Part shown: piece by piece, positions 1 through 7,056 of the stretch | Position numbering within the stretch: the first letter of the stretch is position 1 | How the letters are laid out: each line of letters begins with the position of its first letter | Assembly (NCBI GenBank): GCA_002479245.1 | Contig: DLMG01000277.1 | Span: 1-17,698 of the forward strand | DNA length: 17,698 bases | From: Verrucomicrobia subdivision 3 bacterium UBA7542 | GTDB lineage: Bacteria > Verrucomicrobiota > Verrucomicrobiia > Limisphaerales > UBA11358 | Direction: 5' to 3' | The notes under the pieces: model-generated | Told to the model about the DNA's origin: nothing | The model's database searches: none | The model's input: only the letters and a program-made list of their open reading frames with translations | Program-made: the position numbers and the translations under genes

Positions 1-1
1 G

Positions 2-184
2 ACCGTATGGTTCCAACCCGTGGTGGGCGGGTTGATGGTCGGCATTCTGGAGGCGTTCGCCGTAAGCCGGCTGCCCGCGGCTTACAACGACGTCGCCGCC
101 TTTGCCGTTTTGTTGCTGGTTTTGTTCGTCCGCCCGCACGGCCTGTTTGGCCGGCCCGGCGGAGAAAGCGTGAGGGAGCAATAA
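2..184 (+). CDS. livH: LivH-type branched-chain amino acid ABC permease, C-terminal fragment
   Basis: This is the last 60 codons of a gene whose start lies left of the window. Reading from base 2 gives a protein tail with a short GG-MVGILEAF segment, a conserved-looking AAYNDVAAF stretch, a hydrophobic helix (AVLLLVLFV) and then RPHGLFG. That ending, R-P-x-G-L-F-G, is typical of LivH-family inner-membrane permeases. The family forms one half of the membrane channel of the high-affinity branched-chain amino acid importer, paired with LivM. The order livH-livM-livG-livF that follows supports the assignment. The stop is TAA at 182-184. The overlapping frame starting at base 7 is not coding. Substrate specificity cannot be read from this fragment: relatives move branched-chain amino acids, aromatic acids, urea or amides. 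Confidence 0.88.
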   Translation, partial: TVWFQPVVGGLMVGILEAFAVSRLPAAYNDVAAFAVLLLVLFVRPHGLFGRPGGESVREQ

Positions 185-210
185 GCGAATTATGATGAAT
201 GAGATAAACA

Positions 211-403
211 CTCGCCCTCGCCCCGGCCCTCTCCCCCGGGAGAGGGAGAAACAATCGCCGCCTTCTGCCAAAATGAACACGCTCAGTGTCTTCCGCTCGG
301 CCTGCGCGAAGATCAAAAAGACGGTGGCAGCAACGATCGCCTCCCAATTTTCAGCTGCCGATGATTCGCTCCCCCTCTCCCCGGGGGTGAGGGCGGGCGT
401 GAT
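211..403. repeat. Inverted repeat pair filling the livH-livM spacer (family A)
   Basis: The 243-bp spacer 185-427 has no credible gene. Its two ends carry related GC-rich segments in opposite orientation, at about 211-249 and 369-403. The left arm contains the hairpin CTCTCCC-CC-GGGAGAG (229-244). The right arm contains a similar CCCTCTCCCC/GGGGGTGAGGG core but lacks about 8 bp present in the left arm. The 120 bp between them is more ordinary sequence. The layout resembles a small non-autonomous element or a REP-type pair. Confidence 0.6.
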
Positions 404-427
404 TCCTGAATTCCATTTCTTTCCACG

Positions 428-1555
428 ATGAGCCACCGTCTCAAAGCCTTGCTGCCCTTCGCCCTCTTCGCCCTCGCGCTGGTCGCGGTGCAATTCACCC
501 TGCGCGCGACGGGAAGGGAATACTGCCTTACGCAGCTTACCATGTCGCTTTACTACGCCATCGTCGTGATTGGTCTGTGCTTGGTGATGGGTTACGCCGG
601 ACAGGTGTCGCTCGGCCACGGCGCGTTCTTCGCCATCGGCGGTTACACATCCGCGGTGCTGACGACTCATGACTTCTCCCGCGTTAATGCCACCGCCTGG
701 GCCGGCGCGCTCCGTCAGGCGTGCCTGCTGGTGGCCAAGGACGACCTTTACGGCAACCAGATCGTCACCGCCTCCCCGTGGGCCGCCTTCTTGGCGGCCA
801 TGCTCGTGACGTTGGTCATCGCGAGCCTGATCGGCTATCCCGCGCTCCGGCTCAAAGGCCATTACCTCGCCATGGCCACGCTCGGCTTCGGCCTGATCGT
901 TTACAAAACCGTCCTCGGCACCGCCCTCTTCGGCGCGGCGGACGGCATCAACGGCGTGCCGGAATGGAAGCTGGGCTTTGGCCTGACGGTGTCAGGCCGG
1001 AGCGCCCTGCGCGTTGAAAATTACTATGTCGCCGGCGCCTTGGTGCTGGTGCTGCTCGTGCTGTTGCGCAACCTTATCCATTCCCGCGTCGGCCGCGCGT
1101 TGCAGGCCATCCACGACCGCGAGACTGCCGCCGGCGCGATGGGCATCAACACCGCCGCCTACAAACTGCGCGCCTTCGTGTTGAGTGCGCTGCTCGCGGC
1201 AATGGCCGGCGTGTTCTTCACGCATTACACCGGCGGCATCGGGCCGTCGGAAGCCAGCGCGTTCAAGTCAGTGCGCTACGTCGCGTTGGCTGCGTCCGGC
1301 GGCATGGCAAGCCTCTGGGGCGTCACCGGCATGAGCACCCTGTTGAACTACCTGTCGTTCCGCGGCCTGTTCGGCAGTTATGACAACGCCGTGTTCGGTG
1401 TAATTCTCATCACCATTGTTTCGCTCGCGCCGGAAGGTCCGCTCAAGCCGCTGGGGCTGTGGGTCGGGCGGCTGGTAGGGATGCGTTCCACCGCGTCCCA
1501 AACAAAACAAAACAATGGGGACACGGTGGAACGTGTCCCTACCACGGTTATCTGA
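428..1555 (+). CDS. livM: LivM-type branched-chain amino acid ABC permease
   Basis: This 375-residue polytopic inner-membrane protein is the second channel subunit of the importer. Hydrophobic helices begin at residue 8 and recur to about residue 345. LivM hallmarks include GYAGQVSLGHGAFFAIGGY near residues 55-75, LRLKGHYLAMATLGFG near 140-155, and DGINGVPEWKLGFGL after it. The RALQAIHDRETAAGAMGIN segment is the cytoplasmic loop that couples to the ATPases. The ATG at 428 begins just before the first helix and I see no better upstream start. The last 25 or so residues (from about 350) are not family-like: they are encoded by an inverted repeat (1475-1542), so the original stop has probably been replaced. 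The gene ends one base before the livG ATG, indicating translational coupling. Confidence 0.93.
   Translation: MSHRLKALLPFALFALALVAVQFTLRATGREYCLTQLTMSLYYAIVVIGLCLVMGYAGQVSLGHGAFFAIGGYTSAVLTTHDFSRVNATAWAGALRQACLLVAKDDLYGNQIVTASPWAAFLAAMLVTLVIASLIGYPALRLKGHYLAMATLGFGLIVYKTVLGTALFGAADGINGVPEWKLGFGLTVSGRSALRVENYYVAGALVLVLLVLLRNLIHSRVGRALQAIHDRETAAGAMGINTAAYKLRAFVLSALLAAMAGVFFTHYTGGIGPSEASAFKSVRYVALAASGGMASLWGVTGMSTLLNYLSFRGLFGSYDNAVFGVILITIVSLAPEGPLKPLGLWVGRLVGMRSTASQTKQNNGDTVERVPTTVI
1475..1542. repeat. REP-like inverted hairpin pair inside the 3' end of livM (family B)
   Basis: Two units face each other. The left hairpin is GGGATGCG-TTCCAC-CGCGTCCC at 1478-1499 (21 of the 22 bases excluding nothing but one G-T wobble pair). 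The right hairpin is GGGACACG-GTGGAA-CGTGTCCC at 1518-1539 with a perfect 8-bp stem. The arms are reverse complements of each other apart from stem positions 5-6. At position 6 the pair is G-C in one unit and A-T in the other, a compensatory change. An A-rich linker separates them. The unit encodes LivM residues from about 350 to 372. Confidence 0.8.
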
Positions 1556-1556
1556 C

Positions 1557-2432
1557 ATGACGCTGCTTGAAGTAAAACATGTCCGGCGCAGTTTCGGCGG
1601 CCTCGTGGCGGTGAACGGGGTTTCGTTCTCGGTCAACCCGGGCCGGATCAAGGCGGTCATCGGCCCCAACGGCGCGGGCAAGACGACCCTGTTCAACATC
1701 ATCTCCGGCCTGCTCAAGGCCGACGCCGGGCAGGTCACTTTCAAGGACCGCTCCATCACCGGTTTCAAGCCGTATCAAATCGCCCGCGCGGGGATTTCGC
1801 GGACGTTCCAGAATCCCAGCCTGTTCTTCCAAATGAGCGTTCTGGAAAACGTGATGGTGGGTCGGCACCGCCGCTCGGGCCGGGAATTCGCCGCCTGCTG
1901 CCTGCGCCTTCCCGGCCAGCCGAAGGAGGAACGTTCCATCCGTGAAGCCGCGCTGGCGCAACTGGATTACGTCGGCCTCGCTCATCTCGCCGGGTTCCCG
2001 GCCGGCGGTCTCTCTTTCGGGCAGCGCCGTATGGTGGAACTGGCCCGCGCGCTGGCCACCGATCCCGAACTGCTGCTGCTCGATGAGCCCGCCAGCGGAC
2101 TGAACACCCGGGAAAAGGAAAACCTTGGCGCGCTTATCCGCCGCATCCGCGACCGCGGCGTCACCGTGCTCCTGGTCGAGCACGACATGACCCTGGTGAT
2201 GGATTTGTCGGACGACATCCTCGTGCTGCACAACGGCACGATCATCGCCGAAGGTTCGCCGGTAACGATTCAAAGCGATCCGAAAGTCATCAGCACTTAC
2301 CTGGGCGGGGAATTCCGCCCGCCCGAGGAAGTTGAACTGGCCCTGCTGACCGGGGAGCGACCGGACACTGCCCCCGGAGCGCGAGTTGTCCCAACTCGCA
2401 GCAGCCCGGTTGGCGAAGGAGCGGTCCGATGA
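1557..2432 (+). CDS. livG: LivG-type ABC transporter ATP-binding protein
   Basis: This 291-residue ATPase powers the LivH/LivM importer on the cytoplasmic face. It has Walker A GPNGAGKTT (residues 36-44), Q-loop TFQN (83-86), signature LSFGQRR (152-158), Walker B LLLLDEP (172-178) and the H-loop histidine H209 in VEHDM. The long insert between Q-loop and signature is typical of LivG, as is the YLGGEF segment near residue 255. I chose ATG 1557, one base after the livM stop, because the family normally begins MTLLEVKHV-like. An in-frame ATG at 1515 lies inside a repeat and would add 14 unrelated residues. From about residue 274 the tail is repeat-encoded (2376 onwards) and is unlikely to be functional LivG sequence. 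Confidence 0.94.
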   Translation: MTLLEVKHVRRSFGGLVAVNGVSFSVNPGRIKAVIGPNGAGKTTLFNIISGLLKADAGQVTFKDRSITGFKPYQIARAGISRTFQNPSLFFQMSVLENVMVGRHRRSGREFAACCLRLPGQPKEERSIREAALAQLDYVGLAHLAGFPAGGLSFGQRRMVELARALATDPELLLLDEPASGLNTREKENLGALIRRIRDRGVTVLLVEHDMTLVMDLSDDILVLHNGTIIAEGSPVTIQSDPKVISTYLGGEFRPPEEVELALLTGERPDTAPGARVVPTRSSPVGEGAVR

Positions 2433-2492
2433 AAAATATTTACGGCAACAAATGCGTTCGCGGGCGCTGCGGCTTGAGACAAGCCGCGCTCC
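2376..2492. repeat. REP-like inverted hairpin pair across the 3' end of livG and the livG-livF spacer (family C)
   Basis: The left unit is GCGAGTTG-TCC-CAACTCGC at 2381-2399. The right unit is GCGGCTTG-AGA-CAAGCCGC at 2469-2487. Both have perfect 8-bp stems. Over 31 bp the arms (2376-2406 and 2462-2492) are imperfect reverse complements. Stem positions 4 and 5 differ between units (A-T/G-C versus G-C/C-G) yet stay paired. The left unit supplies the last 18 or so codons of livG. The right unit ends 9 bp before the livF start. Confidence 0.82.
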
Positions 2493-2501
2493 GTTCCTGA
2501 A

Positions 2502-3221
2502 ATGTTATTGCAGGTCAAAAATTTGAGATGCAGCTACGGCAGCCTTGAGGTTGTCCACGGCATCAGTCTGCACGTGTGCGCCGGCGAGATCGTCGGCCTG
2601 CTCGGGGCGAACGGCGCGGGCAAATCCTCGCTGCTCAAGTCCATCATCGGCCTGCTGCCGCCGCGGCAGGGCGACATCTTCATTGATGGCCGGCCCACGC
2701 ACGGCCAGCCCGCCTGGCGCAGCATCAGCAATTCCACCGTGCTCGTGCCGGAAGGCAAAATGATTTTTGCCGACATGACCGTGCGCGAAAACCTGCTCAT
2801 CGGCGGCTACCACAACCCCGACCGCAACCTGCAGCTCGACATCGTGCTCGACCGTTTCCCGCGGTTGCGCGAGCGGATTCACCAGTTGGGCGGCACGTTG
2901 TCCGGCGGCGAACAGCAGATGCTGGCGCTGGGCCGCGCGCTAATGGCCCGGCCCAAATTGTTGTTGCTCGACGAACCTTCGCTGGGCCTCGCGCCGCTCA
3001 TGGTCCGGGAGGTGTTCGGCGAAATCCTCAAGATGAAGGACCTCGGCATGACGGTGCTGCTCGTGGAGCAAAACGTCATCGGTACCTTGCAGATCGCCGA
3101 CCGCGCCTATGTGATGGAAACCGGCGAAATCATTTTGGAAGGAGAAGCCGCCGACCTCCTGTACAACCCGGAAATCAAGCGCGCCTACCTCGGCAAAGGC
3201 GGCAAGGAGGTCTGGTTATGA
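2502..3221 (+). CDS. livF: LivF-type ABC transporter ATP-binding protein
   Basis: This 239-residue protein is the second ATPase of the importer and is expected to form a heterodimer with LivG. It shows Walker A GANGAGKSS (residues 35-43), signature LSGGEQQ (133-139) and Walker B LLLLDEP followed by SLGLAP (153 onwards). VEQN stands in place of the H-loop histidine, which is normal for LivF. The ending, NPEIKRAYLG, is the usual LivF C-terminus, and the length matches the family. The start at 2502 is right for the family (MLLQVKNLRCSYG). No strong Shine-Dalgarno sequence precedes it. The gene is in line with livM and livG, separated from livG by a repeat-filled 69-bp spacer. Confidence 0.95.
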   Translation: MLLQVKNLRCSYGSLEVVHGISLHVCAGEIVGLLGANGAGKSSLLKSIIGLLPPRQGDIFIDGRPTHGQPAWRSISNSTVLVPEGKMIFADMTVRENLLIGGYHNPDRNLQLDIVLDRFPRLRERIHQLGGTLSGGEQQMLALGRALMARPKLLLLDEPSLGLAPLMVREVFGEILKMKDLGMTVLLVEQNVIGTLQIADRAYVMETGEIILEGEAADLLYNPEIKRAYLGKGGKEVWL

Positions 3222-3230
3222 GGCGAGGAA

Positions 3231-3461
3231 AACATCCAACAGCCAACATCGAACATCCAACACCCAATGTTCCCACGATGTCCAATTGCCAGCCATTGGA
3301 GGTAGGACGCGTCACTCCGTGCGCGCCGTCGGGGAAAAACCATAAGCGTCGGTTGGAAGTTGCGGCGCGCAGGGGACTGCGCGCCCTACCATCCCAATCA
3401 GGTTCAGCAGCGCAAATCGCAGATTGCAAATTCTCGACTTTCGACTCTCGACCTTCGACTC
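3231..3461. repeat. Repeat-packed livF-paaK spacer: hairpin pair (family D) and heptamer tandem
   Basis: The 289-bp spacer 3222-3510 has no convincing gene. It begins with two copies of AACATCCAAC (3231-3240 and 3252-3261). Next comes an inverted pair, 3301-3329 and 3362-3390: the right unit is a perfect hairpin GGCGCGCAG-GGGA-CTGCGCGCC (3364-3385), and the left is a decayed version with a CTCC loop. Then come four tandem heptamers of the form TCGACYY (3434-3461). The small reading frame starting at 3218 runs entirely through this repeat DNA and is treated as non-coding. Confidence 0.7.
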
Positions 3462-3510
3462 AGATTGCCAGGCCTCTGTTCTTTCGTAATTTCTCAACCC
3501 CATCCTTTTT

Positions 3511-4734
3511 ATGAACGTCTTCGATCGCCGTTACGAAATGATGCCGCGCGCCGAACTGGAACAACTCCAGCTCGAACGCCTGCAGGCCCTCCTCGTCCGC
3601 CTCAAACGCAACGTCCGCCGTGCCCGCGAAAAAATCGGCGACACCCGCGTCGAGTCGCTCGCCGACCTGGCGCGTCTGCCGTTCACCACGCCGGAAGACA
3701 TGGTGGACAGTTTTCCCTACGGCATGTTCGCGCTGCCCATGCGCGAAATCATCCGGCTGCACACCACCGTCGGCCCGCAGGGCAAACCGCTCGTCATCGG
3801 CCACACGCGCAATGACCTGGCCCAGTGGGGCCGGCTTGTCGCCCGCCAGCTCGTGGCCATCGGCGTGACCGCCAACGACGTGGTCCAGATGTGTTTCGGC
3901 GGCGGCGTCTATGGCGCGGCCGGTTACCTCTTTGGCGCGCAGGTCATCGAAGCGTCCGTCATCGCCGAGGATTCCGCCCACGTGGATTATCAGATTGCCA
4001 CGTTGCAAAACTTCCAGCCCACCGTCCTCATCACCACGCCAGGCAACGCCCTTGACCTCATGCAGGTGATGGAACAGCGCCGCTTGGACCCGCAATCACT
4101 CCACATCCGCACCGTCCTGCTCTCGCGCCCGGTGGACCACGAAACCCGCGAACGGCTGGCCGCCGGGTTGTTCGCGAGGGTGCAATGCAACTTCGGTCTT
4201 GGCGAAATCCTCAATCCTGGCCTGTGCGTGGAATGCAGCGCCGGACACTTCCACGTCCATGAAGACCATTTTCTCGCCGAAGTGCAGGACGGTGAACTGG
4301 TGTTGACAACGCTTTGCCGCGAAGCCCTGCCCCTGCTCCGCTATCGCACCCGGGTTCGCTGCGAACTCACCCGCGAGAAATGTTCCTGCGGCCGCAGCGG
4401 CGCCAGAATCGTGCCCGGCGAGCGGCTCGATGGCCGCCTGCGCGTCAACGAAACCCCGCTTTACGAGGGCCAGATTGCCGGAGTCCTCGCCCGGACCAAG
4501 GCCGCCGGGCAGCCCTTCACCTTCACCGTGTCCGAGCGGCGCATTGTGGTTTCTGTTGAAATTTCCGACGACCTGTTCGCCGATGCCGTCGGGCTAATCG
4601 AAGAACTCACGCGCGAAATTGAGTCCGAGTTCCTGGCGCGGCTGGGCATCGAAGCGGACGTGCGCTTCATTTCGCCCCGCTCCCGCGCCGGGGTGGATAC
4701 CGAACTGGATGCCGACAGCAAGACAGAGGATTGA
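3511..4734 (+). CDS. Degenerate phenylacetate-CoA ligase (PaaK) family paralogue
   Basis: This 407-residue protein aligns along its length with the canonical ligase encoded just downstream (shared ESLADLARLPFTT, RLHT, LVLTTLCREALPLLRYRTR and CSCGR segments). Adenylate-forming motifs are altered. The phosphate-binding loop reads TTVGPQGKP (85-93) instead of TSSGTTGKP. YGLSE is FGLGE (228-232). The AMP-ribose aspartate after YRTR is V282. The GRSDDMLIVRG hinge is replaced by GERLDGRLRVN, and the C-terminal EGKAKR lysine motif is missing. Cys and His residues of a possible metal site (C242, H250, C291, C293) are kept. The frame is intact and codon use matches its neighbours, so it looks like a maintained protein rather than a fresh pseudogene. 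It may be a catalytically impaired partner or regulator of the next gene, or a ligase with a shifted function. The ATG at 3511 has no obvious ribosome binding site. Confidence 0.8.
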   Translation: MNVFDRRYEMMPRAELEQLQLERLQALLVRLKRNVRRAREKIGDTRVESLADLARLPFTTPEDMVDSFPYGMFALPMREIIRLHTTVGPQGKPLVIGHTRNDLAQWGRLVARQLVAIGVTANDVVQMCFGGGVYGAAGYLFGAQVIEASVIAEDSAHVDYQIATLQNFQPTVLITTPGNALDLMQVMEQRRLDPQSLHIRTVLLSRPVDHETRERLAAGLFARVQCNFGLGEILNPGLCVECSAGHFHVHEDHFLAEVQDGELVLTTLCREALPLLRYRTRVRCELTREKCSCGRSGARIVPGERLDGRLRVNETPLYEGQIAGVLARTKAAGQPFTFTVSERRIVVSVEISDDLFADAVGLIEELTREIESEFLARLGIEADVRFISPRSRAGVDTELDADSKTED

Positions 4735-4902
4735 TTCGTAATCGTTCTCGTTCTCGTCCTCGTCCTCGGTGCCAGCTCGCGAAGACGCTCGCTCCACCCA
4801 GAATGCAAGCCACATCCCACCCGCCATCGTGCAGTAAAACTTGACGCGCTATTCATTTTGGGGTGGAGTAGTAGGCACAATTATCAAATCAGGCGTTGAG
4901 TC
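4735..4902 (+). other. Spacer between the two PaaK-family genes with a short hexamer tandem
   Basis: This 168-bp spacer begins with an imperfect tandem of GTTCTC/GTCCTC hexamers (about 4743-4767). It then becomes more AT-rich towards the next ATG. No gene, clear hairpin pair or strong promoter is visible. A TTGACG at about 4843 has no convincing -10 partner. Confidence 0.45.
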
Positions 4903-6195
4903 ATGTTTTGGGATCAAAAAATTGAAACGCTTGAGCGCGCCGCGCTGGAGCGGCTGCAGCTTAAACGTTTGCAGGAAACGGTCCGGCGCGTGGCCGCGCA
5001 CGTGCCGTTCTACCGGCAGAAATTCGCCGAACTGGGCGTGAAGCCGGAGGATATCCGGTCGCTCGCCGACCTGCGCCGCCTGCCCTTCACCACCAACGCC
5101 GACTTGCGCGACAACTATCCCACCGGCCTGCTGGCCGTGTCTTACGACGCCACCCTCCGCCTGCACACTTCCAGCGGCACGACCGGCAAACCCAAGGCGC
5201 TGTTTTTCTCGCGGCAGGATGTGGACAACGCCGCCGAACTGTGCGCGCGTTCGTTCGTCATGACTGGCATCACGCAGAAGGACGTGTTCCAGAACATGAT
5301 GACCTACGGCATGTTCACCGGCGCGCTGGTCACCCACTACGGCGCGGAGAAAATCGGCTGCCTCGTCATCCCCGCCGGCCCGGGCAATTCCGAGCGGCAG
5401 TTGATGCTGATGCAGGATTTTCGGACGACGTTCATCCACCTCACGCCCAGCTACGCGCTCTACCTTGCGACCTTTCTCGAAAAACACGGGGTTGACCCGC
5501 GGCGCGATCTCGCGTTGCGCAAGGCGTTCGTGGGCGCCGAAGCTTACACTGAGGAAACCTGTCGCAAAATTGAAGAGGGCCTCGGCCTTGACGTTTACAA
5601 CTCCTACGGCCTTTCGGAAATGAACGGGCCGGGCATCGCATTCGAGTGCGTGCACAAACAGGGCATGCACCTCTGGGAGGACCATTTCCTCCTTGAGATC
5701 ATTGACCCGCAGACCGGCGAACTGCTGCCCGACGGCGAAGCCGGAGAACTGGTGATGACGACGCTCTGCCGCGAAGCCATGCCCCTGCTCCGCTACCGCA
5801 CCCGCGATATCACGTCCATCATCACCAAGCCCTGCTCCTGTGGGCGCACGCATCGCCGCATGAACCGCATCGCCGGCCGTTCGGACGACATGCTCATTGT
5901 GCGCGGCGTGAACATCTACCCGCAGCAGATCGAGCGCGTCCTGATGGCGCAGTCAGGGGTGGGCAGAAATTATCTGATCGCGCTGGAGGGCCTTGACGAG
6001 ATGACGATCAAGGTGGAACTGGCGGAAGCCGGTTTCGAGGGACAGGTGGAGCAGCTCATGAAATTGCAGAACCATCTGACCGAAAAATTACGCGCGGAAA
6101 TCCTCATCAAACCACAGGTCCAGCTCCTGCCGCCCGGTTCGCTGCCGGTGAGTGAAGGCAAGGCCAAACGCGTGATTGACAACCGCAAAATGTAA
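4903..6195 (+). CDS. paaK: Phenylacetate-CoA ligase family protein (AMP-forming)
   Basis: This 430-residue protein has the size and full motif set of PaaK-type aryl-acid CoA ligases, which adenylate an aryl or acyl carboxylate with ATP and transfer it to CoA. Visible motifs are HVPFYR (33-38), TSSGTTGKPK (89-98), YGLSEMNGPG (235-244), YRTRD (298-302), the GRSDDMLIVRG hinge (325-335) and SEGKAKRVID with the likely catalytic K420. C249, H256, C311 and C313 could form a structural metal site. In many bacteria and archaea, PaaK genes sit beside ACT-domain genes, Liv transporters and indolepyruvate ferredoxin oxidoreductase, in amino-acid or aryl-acid catabolism; the first two neighbours are present here. 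The true substrate (phenylacetate, indoleacetate or another acid) is not determined. The start is ATG 4903, with only a weak upstream GGCG. Confidence 0.93.
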   Translation: MFWDQKIETLERAALERLQLKRLQETVRRVAAHVPFYRQKFAELGVKPEDIRSLADLRRLPFTTNADLRDNYPTGLLAVSYDATLRLHTSSGTTGKPKALFFSRQDVDNAAELCARSFVMTGITQKDVFQNMMTYGMFTGALVTHYGAEKIGCLVIPAGPGNSERQLMLMQDFRTTFIHLTPSYALYLATFLEKHGVDPRRDLALRKAFVGAEAYTEETCRKIEEGLGLDVYNSYGLSEMNGPGIAFECVHKQGMHLWEDHFLLEIIDPQTGELLPDGEAGELVMTTLCREAMPLLRYRTRDITSIITKPCSCGRTHRRMNRIAGRSDDMLIVRGVNIYPQQIERVLMAQSGVGRNYLIALEGLDEMTIKVELAEAGFEGQVEQLMKLQNHLTEKLRAEILIKPQVQLLPPGSLPVSEGKAKRVIDNRKM

Positions 6196-6276
6196 AGCAA
6201 CCGGATGAAAAGGAACCACGATCCCAAAATCGCACACGACCGCCTTGAATCACATTGGACGGTGTACAGCGCGATA

Positions 6277-6363
6277 GCGTCTTGGAGTGCGGCAGCCCTC
6301 TGCCGCTTTGGGAACAATCGTAAACCGGGCGAAAGCGCCAGAGGACTGGCGCAGTCCAAAACC
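6277..6363. repeat. REP-like inverted hairpin pair in the paaK-ACT spacer (family E)
   Basis: The left unit is GCGGCAG-CCCT-CTGCCGC (6289-6306). The right unit is GCGCCAG-AGGA-CTGGCGC (6335-6352). Both have perfect 7-bp stems. The 33-bp arms, 6277-6309 and 6331-6363, are imperfect reverse complements. Stem position 4 is G-C in one unit and C-G in the other. The rest of the 243-bp spacer (6196-6438) shows no gene. Confidence 0.82.
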
Positions 6364-6438
6364 GGGCGGCTCTTTTCGTGGTTCACGGAAACGACCAAGG
6401 CGAACCTTCCAGCTTAAATTCCAAGAAAGGAATCTCAA

Positions 6439-6864
6439 ATGAACGACGTCAAACTGGTGGCTGCTTTTGCCGAGAACAAACCCGGGCAGGTCGCCCACTT
6501 CACCAAAATCCTCGCCAGCGCCAACATCAACATCCGCTGGCTCGCCGTGGCCAGCACCGGCCCGTTCGGCGTGATGAAATTCCTCGTCAGCGATCCGGAG
6601 ATGGCCTGCCAGGCCCTCAAACACGAAGGCTTCGTCACCAAACTGGTGGACGCGCTCGCCATTGAAGTCCCGGACAAGCCCGGCGGATTGCATGCCGTGG
6701 CCGATTGTCTGGCCAGCCACAACATCAACCTCGACAACGCCTCCGGTTTCATCACCAACAATCGCGCCATCATGGTCCTCGAAGTCCCCGACGCGGCCAG
6801 GGCGCGCGACGTCCTGCAAAAGCAGGGTTTCCGCGTGTTGACGCAAATGGAACTGCCGGTGTAG
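6439..6864 (+). CDS. Tandem ACT-domain protein
   Basis: This 141-residue soluble protein is made of two ACT domains, roughly residues 4-68 and 73-138. Each opens with the strand-turn motif typical of the fold (NKPGQVAHFTKILA and DKPGGLHAVADCLA), followed by NINIRW or NINLDN. ACT domains bind small ligands, often amino acids, at domain interfaces and regulate enzymes or transport. Stand-alone double-ACT proteins commonly follow PaaK genes, so this one probably senses the amino acid or acid handled by the upstream importer and ligase; that role is inferred. AAAGGAA at 6426-6432 is a good ribosome binding site 6 bp before the ATG, the clearest in this operon. It appears to be the last gene of the operon, since the next gene is convergent. 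Confidence 0.92.
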   Translation: MNDVKLVAAFAENKPGQVAHFTKILASANINIRWLAVASTGPFGVMKFLVSDPEMACQALKHEGFVTKLVDALAIEVPDKPGGLHAVADCLASHNINLDNASGFITNNRAIMVLEVPDAARARDVLQKQGFRVLTQMELPV

Positions 6865-6936
6865 CGGTCGTTCCGCGGCCATTTGAAGTTGGATGTTGAA
6901 TGCCTGCTCGCGCGAAGCGGAGTTCGATGTTAAACC

Positions 6937-7056
6937 GCGTGGCGACCTGTCCATCGAAGCTTTAGCGAAAGTTGGACCTGTCCATCATAGTTCCGCTTTG
7001 CGGGACGACGGTGGAAGCTTTACGCGGTCTTGCCGCGTGGCGAAGCTTTACGCGGC
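6937..7056. repeat. Direct-repeat cluster between convergent ACT and thioesterase genes
   Basis: The convergent spacer contains GACCTGTCCATC at 6944-6955 and 6975-6986. It also has GAAGCTTTACGCGG at 7014-7027 and 7042-7055, with a partial copy GAAGCTTTA at 6956-6964. The last copy overlaps the thioesterase stop codon (TAA on the minus strand, 7048-7050). Confidence 0.65.

Noticed and set aside
1515..1556. Upstream ATG as the livG start
   Set aside because: The codons lie inside the family B hairpin and overlap the livM end. The LivG family begins at the ATG at 1557.
3218..3514. 98-codon plus-strand frame overlapping the livF stop
   Set aside because: It runs wholly through spacer repeats (AACATCCAAC copies, inverted pair, heptamer tandem) and shows no protein family features.
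4849..5853. 334-codon minus-strand frame across paaK
   Set aside because: Antisense to a full-length canonical ligase. Long shadow frames are common in GC-rich DNA.
6250..6954. 234-codon minus-strand frame across the ACT gene
   Set aside because: It is antisense to a clear double-ACT gene and includes the family E repeat. The residue pattern is that of a shadow frame.
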